Below are positions 7,908 through 18,400 of a stretch of DNA of 38,247 nucleotides, one piece after another (positions within the stretch are counted from its first letter, which is position 1; each line of letters opens with the position of its first letter). Source of the DNA: Prochlorothrix hollandica PCC 9006 = CALU 1027 (GTDB taxonomy: Bacteria; Cyanobacteriota; Cyanobacteriia; Prochlorotrichales; Prochlorotrichaceae); NCBI RefSeq assembly GCF_000332315.1, contig NZ_KB235939.1:41294-79540 (forward strand). Reading direction: 5' to 3'. The translations under genes were made by a program, and so were the position numbers. A model generated the notes under the pieces. The model was not told the DNA's origin, ran no database searches, and saw nothing but the letters and a program-made list of their open reading frames with translations.

Positions 7908-10900
7908 TTAGGCCGATAGAGTGCGGCGCTTCGTCGCCATGCGATAGGACTCAATAATGTCCCCATCCTGCCAGGTGTTGAAGGAGTCCACAGACACCCC
8001 ACACTCATAGCCGGAATTGACTTCCTTGACATCATCCTTGATCCGGCGCAGGGAATCCAGGTTGCCGGTGTAGACCAGGGTATTGCCCCGGTGAACCCGC
8101 ACATTGCAATTGCGGATGAGCTTGCCAGATTGGACATAGCAGCCCGCCACCGAGCCACGACCCACTGCAAACACGGCCCGCACTTCTGCTTGGCCCAGGG
8201 GTTCTTCCACCATCTCCGGTTCCAACAGACCTTCCATGGCCCCTTGGACATCTTCCAGGAGTTTGTAGATGATGTCGTATTCCCGCACGTCCACCCCGGC
8301 CTCATCAGCGGCCCGTTTGGCACCACTGGCCAGGGTTGTGTTGAAGCCCAGAATCACAGCGCCACTGGCAGCGGCCAAATCCACATCCGTTTCGCTGATT
8401 TCCCCCGGTGCGGCCAACAGGGTGCGCAATTGGACTTCCTTCTGGGGCAACTGATCCAGGGAACCGAGAATGGCCTCCAAGGAACCCTGCACGTCAGCCT
8501 TGAGCAGCAGGTTGAGTTCTTTGAGTTCCCCTTCCTGGGCTTGGGCAGACATGGAGGTGAGGGTAACCCGGCGGGAAGCCAGGGCTTGCTGGAGGCGAGA
8601 GGTGCGCTGTTCCATGGTGCGGGTGATGGCCACCGATCGGGCCTCCTTCTCATCCAGGAACACCTCAAACTCATGGCCAGCGGCGGGCACATTGCTCAGA
8701 CCCAGAATTTCCACGGGGACGGATGGGGCAGCGGAATCGACCCGGTTGCCCTGATCGTCGATCATGGCTCGCACCTTGCCGAACACCGATCCGGCCACCA
8801 GCACATCTCCCACCTTGAGGGTACCGTTTTGCACCAGGAGGGAAGCCACAGGACCACGGGCTTTGTCCAAGTGGGCCTCGATGATGGTGCCCTTGGCGGC
8901 TCGATCGGGGTTGGCCGACAGTTCCTCCACCTCCGACACCAGCAGAATCATTTCCAAGAGGGTGTCCAGGTTTTCCCCCTTGATGGCGCTGACAGGCACC
9001 ATGATGGCATCACCGCCCCATTCTTCAGGGACTAGGCCATGCTCCATCAATTCCTGTTTGACGCGATCGGGGTTCGCATCTTCCTTGTCCACCTTATTGA
9101 TGGCCACAATGATGGGCACCTTGGCCGCTTTAGCATGGCTAATGGCCTCAATGGTTTGGGGACGCACGCCGTCGTCCGCCGCCACCACCAGAATGGCAAT
9201 GTCCGTGACCCGTGCCCCCCGTGCCCGCATGGCCGTGAAGGCTTCGTGACCAGGGGTATCTAAGAACACCACCTGCTGCACCAAGCCCCCATGTTCCACA
9301 TCCACATGGTAGGCACCGATGTGCTGGGTAATGCCTCCGGCTTCCCCTTGGGCCACCTTCGTTTTACGGATGGAATCCAAGAGGGTGGTTTTGCCATGGT
9401 CCACATGGCCCATGACCGTGACCACCGGCGGACGACGCTTCAGGCGATCCATATCACTGAGATCCAGCACTTCCATGACCTTCGTGGCCTTGGACACCTG
9501 TTCTGGCTTCTCAATGGTGACCCCAAATTCCTTGGCCACCAGTTCGATGGTGGGGAGATCCAAGGTCTGGGTAATGTTGGCCATGATCCCCTTGAAGAAG
9601 AGGGTGCGGATAATGTCCGTTTCGGGGGTGACCAACAAGTCTGCTAACTGTTGCACCGTAGCACCCCCCGCCAAAACCACCGATTCAGGCCGCTGACGGG
9701 CCGGGGGCATTTGCCGTTCCCGCCGTTGGCGACTTGTTTCCCGGCTACTTTCGGACCTGGGTTTGCGGCCAGAGGTGGGGGTGGGCTTGCTGACGGCGGT
9801 GGTGCTCTTGGGCTTAGGTGGACGCACCAAGGACAGGTTATTGAGGGTGCTATCCCCATCCCCATCCCCATTGAGGGCATTCAAGGGATCGTCCTCATCT
9901 TCATCAATGATGTGGGGGCGGCGCTTCGTTTTGGTGCCGGCTTTCAGTGCCTTGCGCTTCTCCTCATCTTCTTCTTCACTTTCCCAAACCTTGACCTTGC
10001 GATTGGTACGGGGCGGTTCAATGGAGCGACGGGGCCGGTTCAGTTCCGGCGTATCGTCTTTATCCAAGGGCAAGGTATCGGTTTCTTCCTCGTCTGGCGG
10101 GTTGGGGGGTGTGGCAACGGGGGGATCATTGGGTCGCAGGGGACGGGGTCGCCGCAATTCCATGACTTGGGGCGGTTTGGCGACTTTCTTTTCAGGGGGC
10201 TTGCCTTCGCCCAAGCGACCCTCTGGACGGCCTTCCCCTTTGCCCTCGCGGGAGGGGAGACCTTTGCCATCCGCACTGCGGCGCACGACGGGCTTGATGG
10301 GTTTGGCCCTGACGGGGCGATCGCCATTGCTTTCACCGTTGCTGTCACCAGGGCTAGAGGGAGCGGCGGTGGGAGATTTGGGACGGAGAACGGGACGATC
10401 GGCGGGGGCAGTGGTGACGGCTTTGGTGCCGGAAACTCCGTTTTTGTTGGGACTCTGGGGTTTGGGGCTGGGACTCTTGCGCGATCCATCAGCTCCGCTC
10501 ACCTGAGGGGATGGGGCGATCGTCGCAGTGGCTGGGGTCGCCGATCGCTGGGGTGGGCCTTGGAGGGTGGGTGCGTCGGCAGCAGGGGAGGTAGGGGAGG
10601 GTGAGATAGGGGGTTTAGACTCAATAACGGCAGGGGTAGCGACCGGTTTAGGTGCTGGGGACGGGGTGGCAGGAACAGGGGCGGTGGGGGCGGTGACAGA
10701 GGGAGTGGTAGGGGAAGTAGAGGGGGAGGGCACGGGTCGAGTCGGTGGTTTCACAAGCGTAGCGTCAGACTGAGAGTCAGGGTCGTTGGATGAGGGATAG
10801 TGGCTGCGAATTTCTAAAATCTGCTGTTTTTGTCCGTCACTACTGGGTTTGCGAGGACGTTTGTCAAGGCTAGCAGGTCTTTGAGCCGTTGCACTGCCAG

Positions 10901-11072
10901 AGGGGAAGATCTCTAGGGCTTTCGATCGAATTAGCCCCGCTTCCTCTTCTGAAATCGTGCTGCTGTGGCTTTTCACTGCAATATCCAGCCGCTCACACAC
11001 CGCTAATATATCTTTATTGTCCAGATCCAACTCCTTAGACAACTCATAAATTCTGACTTTGCCGTTGTTCAT
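7908..11072 (-). CDS. infB: translation initiation factor IF-2
   Basis: This GTPase delivers fMet-tRNA to the 30S subunit. The N-terminus [15 protein letters not shown] is the cyanobacterial IF2-N start, so the ATG at 11072 is preferred over an in-frame GTG two codons upstream. Residues about 60-440 are a long Pro/Ser/Lys-rich linker, typical of cyanobacterial IF-2. A second IF2-N domain follows ([21 protein letters not shown]), then the G domain with [10 protein letters not shown] (P-loop), DTPGHEAF (switch II) and NKVD, and finally domains II-IV (VLLKAD-type, here [15 protein letters not shown]). The length of 1054 residues is within the cyanobacterial range. It is the last gene of the rimP-nusA-infB cluster, but 1.2 kb separates it from nusA where ylxR would be expected. 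An independent promoter in that gap is plausible. Confidence 0.97.
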   Translation of the reverse strand: MNNGKVRIYELSKELDLDNKDILAVCERLDIAVKSHSSTISEEEAGLIRSKALEIFPSGSATAQRPASLDKRPRKPSSDGQKQQILEIRSHYPSSNDPDSQSDATLVKPPTRPVPSPSTSPTTPSVTAPTAPVPATPSPAPKPVATPAVIESKPPISPSPTSPAADAPTLQGPPQRSATPATATIAPSPQVSGADGSRKSPSPKPQSPNKNGVSGTKAVTTAPADRPVLRPKSPTAAPSSPGDSNGESNGDRPVRAKPIKPVVRRSADGKGLPSREGKGEGRPEGRLGEGKPPEKKVAKPPQVMELRRPRPLRPNDPPVATPPNPPDEEETDTLPLDKDDTPELNRPRRSIEPPRTNRKVKVWESEEEDEEKRKALKAGTKTKRRPHIIDEDEDDPLNALNGDGDGDSTLNNLSLVRPPKPKSTTAVSKPTPTSGRKPRSESSRETSRQRRERQMPPARQRPESVVLAGGATVQQLADLLVTPETDIIRTLFFKGIMANITQTLDLPTIELVAKEFGVTIEKPEQVSKATKVMEVLDLSDMDRLKRRPPVVTVMGHVDHGKTTLLDSIRKTKVAQGEAGGITQHIGAYHVDVEHGGLVQQVVFLDTPGHEAFTAMRARGARVTDIAILVVAADDGVRPQTIEAISHAKAAKVPIIVAINKVDKEDANPDRVKQELMEHGLVPEEWGGDAIMVPVSAIKGENLDTLLEMILLVSEVEELSANPDRAAKGTIIEAHLDKARGPVASLLVQNGTLKVGDVLVAGSVFGKVRAMIDDQGNRVDSAAPSVPVEILGLSNVPAAGHEFEVFLDEKEARSVAITRTMEQRTSRLQQALASRRVTLTSMSAQAQEGELKELNLLLKADVQGSLEAILGSLDQLPQKEVQLRTLLAAPGEISETDVDLAAASGAVILGFNTTLASGAKRAADEAGVDVREYDIIYKLLEDVQGAMEGLLEPEMVEEPLGQAEVRAVFAVGRGSVAGCYVQSGKLIRNCNVRVHRGNTLVYTGNLDSLRRIKDDVKEVNSGYECGVSVDSFNTWQDGDIIESYRMATKRRTLSA

Positions 11073-11379
11073 CCACACTGCCCTCTTGGTAGTTGATTAC
11101 TGTTTTAACTGTTCATCGGCTTCATGGGAGCTATCCCCTTTATGACGACAAGCAAGGTTTGATTCCGAAACTATGGTTAGGGTAACAATCCATACCCCAG
11201 GATCACCACTGTCCTTAATGCCCTAAACCGATTTTCATCGATGCCTTAAACCCTGAACGCTGTGGTGATGGGTGATGACCACAGGGGTTGGGTCTGCCGT
11301 TGTGCTGCCTCCACAGGGCACCGGGTGGATGCCTCGGTAACCGCGACGGGTGGGGGACTGGCTGGCTTAGGCCCAAAAG

Positions 11380-11455
11380 GGTTATCAACTTAAGCCGGGA
11401 CAGTGGGCGCGGAGTGCCCCACTGTCCCGTTAATCTTCTCCTGCTTAAAGCGGGA
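11380..11455 (-). repeat. family B palindromic repeat, copy 2
   Basis: Inverted relative to copy 1: GGTTATCAACTTAAGCCGGG, the palindrome CAGTGGGCGCGGAGTGCCCCACTG, then GTTAATCTTCTCC and CTTAAAGCGGGA. It lies in the infB upstream region. Confidence 0.75.
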
Positions 11456-11831
11456 ACCCCCCAAAAGTGGGTTAAGGGAAGATCAATTCGGCTAGGATCA
11501 CGGGGGTGGGATGATGGGGTTAGGACAACACGGTACGACCCCTAATCCTACACAATAGAAGCAGTAGACCCCCTGTCGCAAGGGCTACAGATTCTTATTT
11601 TGTTACGTTGCTCAAGAATTTGCAAAGGTGTCTGAAGGCTGTATGGGGTGTGGAGTAACCCTAGAAACGGTGATGTCGAGGGGTAGATAGGGGGGGTGGA
11701 AACCCCTACCTGGAGGGGGTGGGTAGAGCCGTTGATCCGGGCAGATGGGGCTAGGGTTAACGCTGACAGGTTGTTTAGCGATCGCTGGCCGTAGGGGCCG
11801 ATGGCGGGGGGTTAGGCCGATCGTCACCGTT

Positions 11832-11922
11832 TCCTTGGGCTTATCCTTGGGCTTATCCTTGGGCTTATCCTTGGGCTTATCCTTGGGCTTATCCTTGGGC
11901 TTATCCTTGGGCTTATCCTTGG
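11832..11922 (+). repeat. 12-bp tandem array between nusA and infB
   Basis: The unit TCCTTGGGCTTA is repeated about seven times with no variation until the last unit (TCCTTGGCATCC). No reading frame there is credible, so the unit length of a multiple of three is not explained by coding. The homogeneity suggests recent expansion. Confidence 0.85.
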
Positions 11923-11973
11923 CATCCAGGGGCGATCGCCCGCCTCCACACCCATTGCCCCTGGGTTGGCTCC

Positions 11974-12256
11974 GTAATTATTCAGGGGGTCACGGGAGAA
12001 TGAGGGTTTCAGGCTTCAGAAAACAGACCTGAGGCGATGGGAGAGGGTCTATTTCACCTTGGCAGATTCCCCGATTTTGGTAGGGGCAATCCCCCCGTGG
12101 TTGCCCCGGCTGTGGGTTGCCAAGAGGTTCGGCACGGGGGCGAGAACCCTACCCGAGGTCGATGGTTCCAAGGTGAAGTGCATACCGTTGATCCGGCTCT
12201 GACCGGCGATCGTGGGGCTGAAACCCTACTCACTTCGTCCCTCCCTGAATAGTTAC
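11974..12256 (+). mobile_element. family C MITE, copy 1, with 9-bp target duplication
   Basis: This 283-bp element has terminal inverted repeats GTAATTATTCAGGG / CCCTGAATAGTTAC (a few mismatches). It is flanked by a perfect 9-bp direct duplication GTTGGCTCC at 11965-11973 and 12257-12265. The interior (GGTAGGGGCAATCCCCCCGT, GGGGGCGAGAACCCTACCCG) is shared with 32390-32670 and, inverted, 37122-37404. It ends 12 bp beyond the nusA stop codon. It has no transposase, so it would need one in trans. Confidence 0.85.
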
Positions 12257-12268
12257 GTTGGCTCCTTC

Positions 12269-13843
12269 CTATAGTTCAGGTTCAGCTTCTTCAGGTTCAG
12301 CTTCTTCAGGTTCAGCTTCTTCAGGTTCAGCGTCTTCAGGTTCAGCTTCTTCAGGTTCAGCGTCTTCAGGTTCAGCCTCTTCAGGTTCAGCTTCTACCTC
12401 TGCCCCTGGGGGAGTGCTGAGGTCTTCTCCTGGGGCTAACCCTAGATTTTGATGGGCTACGGCATTATCGGCTACGGCATTATGGGTATCCGTCTCTGGG
12501 GTTGCCTCCAGGTTTTCTGGTTCTTCGGCCTGATGGTTATCTAGGTCATGGTTATCGAGGTCATGGTTATCGAGGTCATGGTTATCTAGATCTAAGGGTT
12601 CTGGGTCTAAGGTAGACTCAGCGTCTTCATCGTCAGCGTTATCATCCTGACCCGGATCCTCCTCGTCATAGTCCCGGTTCAGAACCGGCGTAGCCCAAAG
12701 CTCAGGATTAAACTCATATTTGGCCGTATCTTTGATGTCAATTTTCCAACCCGTCAGCTTAGCAGCAAGGCGAACATTTTGGCCGTCTTTCCCGATGGCT
12801 AAGCTCAGTTGATCCTCATGGACCAAAACATGGGCTTGGCGCATTTCGGAGTTAACCAAGTGAATGTCATCCACCCGTGCCGGACTTAAGGCATTGGCAA
12901 TGTAGGTGGCCGGATCCAGGGACCAGCGAATGACATCAATCTTTTCGCCCCGCAGTTCGTTGACCACCACTTGAATGCGCGATCCCCGCGCCCCAATGCA
13001 GGCTCCCACGGGATCTACGTCTTTTTCCAGGGTGTCCACGGCGATTTTGGTGCGGGGACCCACATGGCGGGAGGGGGGGTTGGCTTCTCGGGCGACGGCC
13101 ACAATGCGCACAATGCCGTCTTGAATTTCCGGCACTTCATTTTCAAACAGGTACACCACCAGTCCTGCATTGGCGCGGGAGACGATGATTTGGGGACCCC
13201 GGCGGGGAATATCAGCCACTTCCCTCAGGAAGACCTTAAAGGTGGAATTGGCCCGGTAGTTATCGTTGGGGAGTTGTTCCCGGCGGGGTAGTTCTGCTTC
13301 CACTTCTGGGCGGCCAAAGCCACTGCTGACGGCTAGGACCACGGATTGCCGCTCAAACCGCAGCACCTTGGCGGAGAGCACAGGGTCTTCTAGATCCTGG
13401 AATTCTTCTTGGATTAAACGCCGCTGATGATCCCGCAGTTTTTGGGCTAAAACCTGTTTGGTTTGGATGGCTGCCATGCGACCGAAGTCTTCTTTTTCGG
13501 GGGTCACATCCAGCACCACCGTATCCCCCATTTGGGCTTCTGGGGCGACTTCCTGCACTTCCCGCAGGGCGATTTCATGGTCGGTGCTGGTGACCTCTTC
13601 CACAATGCTTTTGGTGGCTAGAACCCGGAAGCCTTCTCCATCCACATCCAGTTCCACTTCAAAGTTCTCAAAGTATTCTTCCTCAAAGTGGGTATTACCC
13701 ATGTGCTGGGTGCGGCGGTAGCGCTCATAGCCTTTGAGGAGGGCTTCTTTCAAGGCTGCTTCCACGACGGATGTGGGCAGTTTTTTTTGTTCACTAATGG
13801 CCTCAATCATTGTTTGCAGATTGGGCAAGCTAACCATGGTCAT
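12269..13843 (-). CDS. nusA: transcription termination/antitermination factor NusA
   Basis: NusA binds RNA polymerase and nascent RNA, controlling pausing, termination and antitermination. The N-terminal domain begins MTMVSLPNLQTMIEAIS and contains ALLKGYERYRR. The S1 domain follows, then the KH region with DPVGACIGARGSRIQVVV, GEKIDVIRW and LSLAIGKDGQNVRLAAKLTGW. Cyanobacterial NusA usually ends soon after this (about 400-430 residues). Here an acidic tail of about 130 residues follows, including four HDLDN units and about seven EPE[ED]A units, each from 15-bp tandem repeats (12276-12400 and 12535-12590). The tail resembles acidic RNA-polymerase-binding extensions only in charge. The start is 42 bp after rimP. 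A family C element sits directly behind the stop codon. Confidence 0.96.
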   Translation of the reverse strand: MTMVSLPNLQTMIEAISEQKKLPTSVVEAALKEALLKGYERYRRTQHMGNTHFEEEYFENFEVELDVDGEGFRVLATKSIVEEVTSTDHEIALREVQEVAPEAQMGDTVVLDVTPEKEDFGRMAAIQTKQVLAQKLRDHQRRLIQEEFQDLEDPVLSAKVLRFERQSVVLAVSSGFGRPEVEAELPRREQLPNDNYRANSTFKVFLREVADIPRRGPQIIVSRANAGLVVYLFENEVPEIQDGIVRIVAVAREANPPSRHVGPRTKIAVDTLEKDVDPVGACIGARGSRIQVVVNELRGEKIDVIRWSLDPATYIANALSPARVDDIHLVNSEMRQAHVLVHEDQLSLAIGKDGQNVRLAAKLTGWKIDIKDTAKYEFNPELWATPVLNRDYDEEDPGQDDNADDEDAESTLDPEPLDLDNHDLDNHDLDNHDLDNHQAEEPENLEATPETDTHNAVADNAVAHQNLGLAPGEDLSTPPGAEVEAEPEEAEPEDAEPEEAEPEDAEPEEAEPEEAEPEEAEPEL

Positions 13844-13885
13844 GGGGCAAAACTCCGTTAAAACCGGTTATTTAGGGATGGGGGC

Positions 13886-14356
13886 TTAGGGTTCTAGGTC
13901 GCTGTCTAAGAGACGCACGGTTTCCACGTCCGATCGCAGAATCTTGATCAACCGGCCTTTCTGGTTGAGGTGAACATGGGTGTCGTCCCGACCCACCAGC
14001 AGCCCTTGCCGTTGTGGGGTGCCCTTGGCCGAAGCCTTGAGGTGCACTGCGATCGGAAACCCTTTGAAGGACGTAAACTCGCGATCGGTGGTCAGGTCAT
14101 CGGGAATGCCGGGACTCGACACCTCCAAAACGTAAGCACTGGGGATAATTTCAGCCCCATCCAGCACTTCATCCAAGGTCCGGCTCATCAGCGCACAGTC
14201 TTCCAGGACAACATCACGGCTAGGGTGGCGAATATCGATGCGGAGAACGGGGGGGCTTTGGTTAGTCTGGAGCACAGCCTGGACAATTTCCAGGCCGAGG
14301 GAGGTGGCTACGGGGTTGGCCAGGGTCAGAATGGCGGGAATCAGGGGGTGAACCAT
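13886..14356 (-). CDS. rimP: ribosome maturation factor RimP
   Basis: RimP assists late assembly of the 30S subunit. The 156-residue protein has the two expected parts: the N-terminal alpha/beta domain with LVIP-like start HPLIPAILTLANPVATSLGLEI, CALMSRTLDEVLD and YVLEVSSPGIPDDLTTDREF (the family signature VSSPGxxxPL in variant form), and a C-terminal Sm-like barrel (FPIAVHLKA, LVGRDDTHVHL). It is the first gene of the cluster rimP-nusA-infB, 42 bp ahead of nusA. The variant signature (GIPDDL rather than G-hydroxy-RPL) is slightly unusual, but length and context leave little doubt. Confidence 0.93.
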   Translation of the reverse strand: MVHPLIPAILTLANPVATSLGLEIVQAVLQTNQSPPVLRIDIRHPSRDVVLEDCALMSRTLDEVLDGAEIIPSAYVLEVSSPGIPDDLTTDREFTSFKGFPIAVHLKASAKGTPQRQGLLVGRDDTHVHLNQKGRLIKILRSDVETVRLLDSDLEP

Positions 14357-14675
14357 AGGTATGGAGCGAAATCAGCCAAGGTTAAGGGAGGGGGCCAAAT
14401 CCCAAGGGGGTTGACGGCTAGGGAGGGAAGGTGGGGGGATGAATCCAAAAGTTGGGGCGGTGGGGGGGTATCTGATTCCAGGCAGATCCCAGGCAGAACC
14501 GCTGGCGATCGCCCAGAACCCCATCCAGACCCCTTGCCCCTGAAGCAGTACAACCGTCGGGACTCTGGCGGCGGTTATCGCCGGGGGGAGGTGCCTGATC
14601 CCCTCTCTGGAGGGGCTGTGCTGCCCTAAGCCTGGGCCTTTGCCAGGAAGCCTGGGCCTAGGGACAACCGGAGCC
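14357..14675. other. upstream region of rimP, no gene seen
   Basis: This is GC-rich non-coding sequence with G-runs and no supported reading frame. It probably contains the promoter of the rimP-nusA-infB transcript, but no clear -35/-10 pair stands out. Confidence 0.4.
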
Positions 14676-14810
14676 GCAGACCAGAACATTGCAGACCAGA
14701 ACATTGCAGACCAGAACATTGCAGACCAGAACATTGCAGGCAATCACGGTGCAGGCAATCACGGTGCAGGCAATCACGGTGCAGGTCATCACGGTGCAGG
14801 TCATCACGGC
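14676..14810 (+). repeat. two adjoining 15-bp tandem arrays
   Basis: Four copies of GCAGACCAGAACATT are followed without a break by about five copies of GCAGGCAATCACGGT / GCAGGTCATCACGGT. Both units share length, phase and the start GCAG, suggesting one array that diversified. The array is intergenic and just downstream of the minus-strand terminator at 14825-14852. Confidence 0.85.
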
Positions 14811-14824
14811 AATTGGCAGGCAAT

Positions 14825-14852
14825 AAAAAAAGTGGGCTATCTACCCACTTTT
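14825..14852 (-). terminator. Rho-independent terminator on the minus strand
   Basis: On the minus strand the hairpin AGTGGG-TAGATAG-CCCACT is followed by seven T. On the plus strand it has only four T. No protein gene ends here on the minus strand, which supports an RNA gene between it and about 14979. Confidence 0.8.
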
Positions 14853-14979
14853 GTCGTGCGATGAATACGCCTGAAGAAGGCGGTTGTAGTACGGGATTTG
14901 ACCCTGGACTGGAACCCCTGAGGGCCACCCAGTATTTACCCGGCCTAGTACCGCTATCCGCAACTGTCGTAGCCATTGC
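14825..14979 (-). ncRNA. candidate structured non-coding RNA, about 155 nt
   Basis: On the minus strand a promoter-like pair TTGCGA (15007-15012) and TATATT (14986-14991, 15-bp spacing) precedes a region with no reading frame. It could fold as a long irregular hairpin: GCGGT pairs with ACCGC, GGG with CCC across an A-rich internal loop, and CTGG with CCAG at the tip. A second hairpin CGCCT-TCTTC-AGGCG follows. A strong terminator closes it. A long rod with internal loops recalls 6S RNA in outline, but sequence identity to a known family cannot be claimed. It could be a leader of no gene, since no minus-strand gene begins downstream for 460 bp. Confidence 0.4.
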
Positions 14980-15009
14980 CCCTCTAATATAGCAAGCTTT
15001 GGTTACTCG

Positions 15010-15437
15010 CAAGCTTGGGTCGCTCAGGAGACGCGGAAAACTCAACTGGGTCCTGAAGCCCTGCCTACGAACCGGAGCAGGGCTAAGCATAGGGTTTTTG
15101 TGGTGAACTGGGGAATGGCTGAGGGTCTTTGTGGCGAACCGGAGCAGGGCTGAGGCTGACTGACTGACACAAGTCCCTGACTAGACAAGGGGCTTCGCTA
15201 AACAAGGGGCTTAAACCCCTTGCTCCTGACTGACTGACACAAGTCCCTGAAGCGACGCAAACTCGTAACGAAATTCCAACGGTTTCAGGAGATCTGTCAG
15301 TCAAGCAGGGGCTGAGGTGCTGACTACGAACTGGGGAAGGGCTGAGGTGTGTTCCGGGCTTGGGGCAAAATTGCTAGGTTTTCGGAAAAGAATGGCGGCA
15401 AAAATAGATCTGTAGTGTACGCTATGGGCAACTCGCT
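15010..15437. other. gene-less stretch with direct repeats
   Basis: A 25-bp direct repeat containing GACTGACTGACACAAGTCCC occurs at 15156-15180 and 15226-15250, separated by a small palindrome ACAAGGGGCTTAAACCCCTTG. Variants of CGAACCGGAGCAGGGCTGAG occur at about 15069, 15137 and, weaker, 15330. No coding frame is supported. The stretch upstream of 15438 probably contains the promoter of the next gene. Confidence 0.5.
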
Positions 15438-15467
15438 GTGCCCCGGAATGCAGCCGTCACCCAACCC

Positions 15468-18400
15468 ATGTCTACTAGTCTCAATCTCCAGCCTTCAACC
15501 TCTCGCCAAGCCCGCCCCCTTCACCCCTGGATCAGTCGCATCCTCAAGGGGTTCAATCTGCGACCCGAAGAGGTGGAACGAACCCTGTGGATGTTCATCT
15601 TCTACATGGCGTTTTCCATGGGTATGACCTGGCTAGAAGCCAGTAGTATCGCCCTCTTTCTCAGTGAGTATGGCGCTGAGTTTTTACCTTGGATTGCCGT
15701 AGTCACGGCTCTGACAGGCTCTGTCATGGGGGCCACCTACTCCTGGTTACAGCGGGTTTTGCCCCTACGAACCCTGGTGGTGTTGGTGCCCACGGCCATG
15801 GCTGCGGTGTTGTTGCTGCTGCGCGTGGGGTTAAGTTTTTCCAACGTTTTGATCCTTAACCTGTCGGTTCTGAGCCTGACTATTTTTTTGTTGCGGCTCT
15901 GGGCCGAAGCCCTGTTCACGATTAGCGAGTTGAACACGGCGATCGCCGCCAACCAGCTTTTTAATATTCGGGAAATTAAGCGCACCTACCCCATCATTAG
16001 TAGTGGGGTACTGGTGGCGGATGTGGTCAGTGGTTTTGCCTTGCCCCTCCTGTTGTTGGCCCTGGGGGGAGAGACGGCGGGCTTGCACAATGTCATCGTT
16101 GTCGCCTCTCTGATGATGATCGGCGGCTGTGGGGCGTTGTTGTACCTGTCCAATCGCTATGAGCAGGCGTTCCCCAACACCGTGGGCCGCATCCAAAGTA
16201 TCGATCAGGTGGAACTCACCTCTCGCCGCATCCGGGGTCCCCTGAAGCGCTACACCACGGCATTGGTGCTGTTTTTTGTTTTTGCCCAACTGCTATTGGT
16301 GCTGATTGAATTCCAGTTTTATTTCCAGTTGGGAGAACGGTACGATGCCGCCCAAATTGCCAGCTTTTTAGGGCTTTTTAATGGAGTTTTGGGCCTTTTT
16401 GAAATTACTACCCAATGGTTTCTCTCCAGTCGCCTCATTGAGCGGTGGGGGGTATTTTTGACGGCTTCGATTTTACCGGGCTTTATTGTTCTCCTCAGTT
16501 TCCTGTCCCTGACCCAAATCATCAGCCTCTTAAGCGGCCTGCTGTTTCTTAAGTTTTTTGATGAACTGCTGCGCTACACCTTGATTGCCAGCACGGGTCC
16601 CGTGCTGTTCCAGCCCATTCCAGACTATGTGCGATCGCAAATCCAATCGATGCGGGGCATTTCCGACCCCATTGCCTCCGGCATCATGGGGGCTATTATT
16701 CTCTTCTCTCTGTGGTACTTGCAACGGTTCTATCCGGGATCCCCAGACCTGCGTAACTACTTCTTCTTGGCTCTCACGGTCTTTTTCGGGGTGATTTGGA
16801 TTTATTCCGTGTGGCTGTTGCGGCGAGGCTATGTGCGCCTACTGGTGTTAAGTGCCGAACGAGGCCAGTTGAGCGGGGCTAATTTTGATTTGCGGGCCTT
16901 GAAACAGGCGGTGATTGGCGCGTTGGAGAACAACAGCCCGGAGGCGGAAAAGCGATCGTGCATTGAACTGCTGAGCCAGTTGTATCCGGAAAGTGTGGCG
17001 GAAGTGTTAGCTCCCCTGCTGCGGCGCTTCACCCCCAAGCTCCAATACCAGAGCCTGGAACTGATGCTGGAACACCCCGATCCCAACTATCTGGGGGATG
17101 TGCGGGAATTACTGGATGCGTCGGTGCCCCCCGATGTCCTGGCGGTGGCCCTGCGCTATGTGTGGCTAACGGAGTCGGATCCCAAGCTGGACCAACTGCG
17201 GCGCTATTTGCGGCCTGAGGTGGATGCCACGGTACGGGCCACGGCGGGAGCGTTGATGTTGCGCCTGGGCAGTCCCCAGCAGCGGGCGGAGGCGACCCAA
17301 ACCCTACGGCGGATGTTAACCCATAAGCGGGAACGGGAACGGGTCAAAGGCTGCGAAGCCCTGGGGGATGCGGTGCATATGCAGGCGTTACGCCTTTATA
17401 TCCCGGATCTGTTGCAGGATCCCTCGTTGCGGGTTCGACAGGCTATTTTGGAGGCGATCGCCGCCACTCGCATCGAAGAATATTACCCCTCCCTGATTCG
17501 GGGGCTGTACTACAGTTCGACGCGGGAATCCTCCATGGTGGGCTTGGTTCGCCTGGATAATGCCGTCTTGCCCCAGTTGGTGGCCTTGGCCTCCAATGCC
17601 CATAAGCCGACGGTGGTACGGATCCAGGCTTGGAATGTCATCGGTAAAATTGGCACCTTGGAAGCCCTGGATCAGTTGGTGGTCAATTTAACCGCCAGTT
17701 GGGGGGATACCCGCCGTAATATTTTGCAAATTTTGCTGAAGTTGCCCTATGAGAACGGCATCAATGCGGTTCTGGATCGCCTGGATGGGCGGCGCGGGGT
17801 GGAAGATTTGGTGGATCAGGAGTTAATTTTGGTGGGCAAACTCCATGCCGCCACCCTCGATCTTCCCCCAGAGGAACTAGGGGGTCTGGAAGCTGATTTA
17901 TTACGCCGAGCCATTGAGGATCAGCAGTCTGATGCCATCGATCGCATCTTTTTGTTACTGCGTTTTCTCTACCCCGCCAGTGCCATCCAAGCCGCCGACT
18001 TCTGTTTGCGCTCCAATGTTTTGGGCAGCATTGCCCGAGGCATTGAAATTCTGGACAATACCCTGGATATTCCCAATAAGCGTAAACTCTTAGTGATCTT
18101 AGACAAGCGGCCTGTCCTGGAAAAGTTCCAAGCCTTGGCGGACTTGCTGGATCGAGAGGATACCGATCGCCTCGCCCCCAGTGGCCGCCTGCGCAAGTTA
18201 CTGGACTCCAGCGACTACCTAGGGGATTGGCTGTTGGCCTGCTGTTTCCACGTTGCCCGTCGTTATCGCTGGAGCATTGCCCCGGACAAAGCCCTAGGTT
18301 CCCTGCGCCACCCCACTGGCTTTGTGCGGGAGGCGGTCATTAGCTACATTGCCATGGCCTCTCCCCGTGCCCTCTACAAGCTCCTACCCCTGATTCAAAC

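Larger units (their letters stand above)
11073..12268. other. nusA-infB gap without ylxR, filled with repeats
   Basis: In most bacteria, cyanobacteria included, the small RNA-binding protein YlxR (DUF448, about 90 residues) is encoded between nusA and infB. No minus-strand frame in this 1.2-kb gap shows its RRCxxC-like start or GRGAYLC motif. Instead the gap holds a family B repeat (11380-11455), a 12-bp tandem array (11832-11922) and a family C element (11974-12256). The remainder is unassigned and may hold the infB promoter. Confidence 0.6.

Noticed and set aside
9763-10506. Long plus-strand frame of 247 codons opposite infB
   Set aside because: It mirrors the low-complexity Pro/Ser linker of IF-2 on the other strand; composition is Ser/Gly/Arg-rich with no domain. 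IF-2 is certain.
12037-12252. Open frame of about 70 codons inside family C, partly conserved in copy 2 at 32467-32694
   Set aside because: The frame runs through the terminal inverted repeat and differs in start and end between copies. Similarity follows the DNA repeat, with no sign of protein-level constraint.
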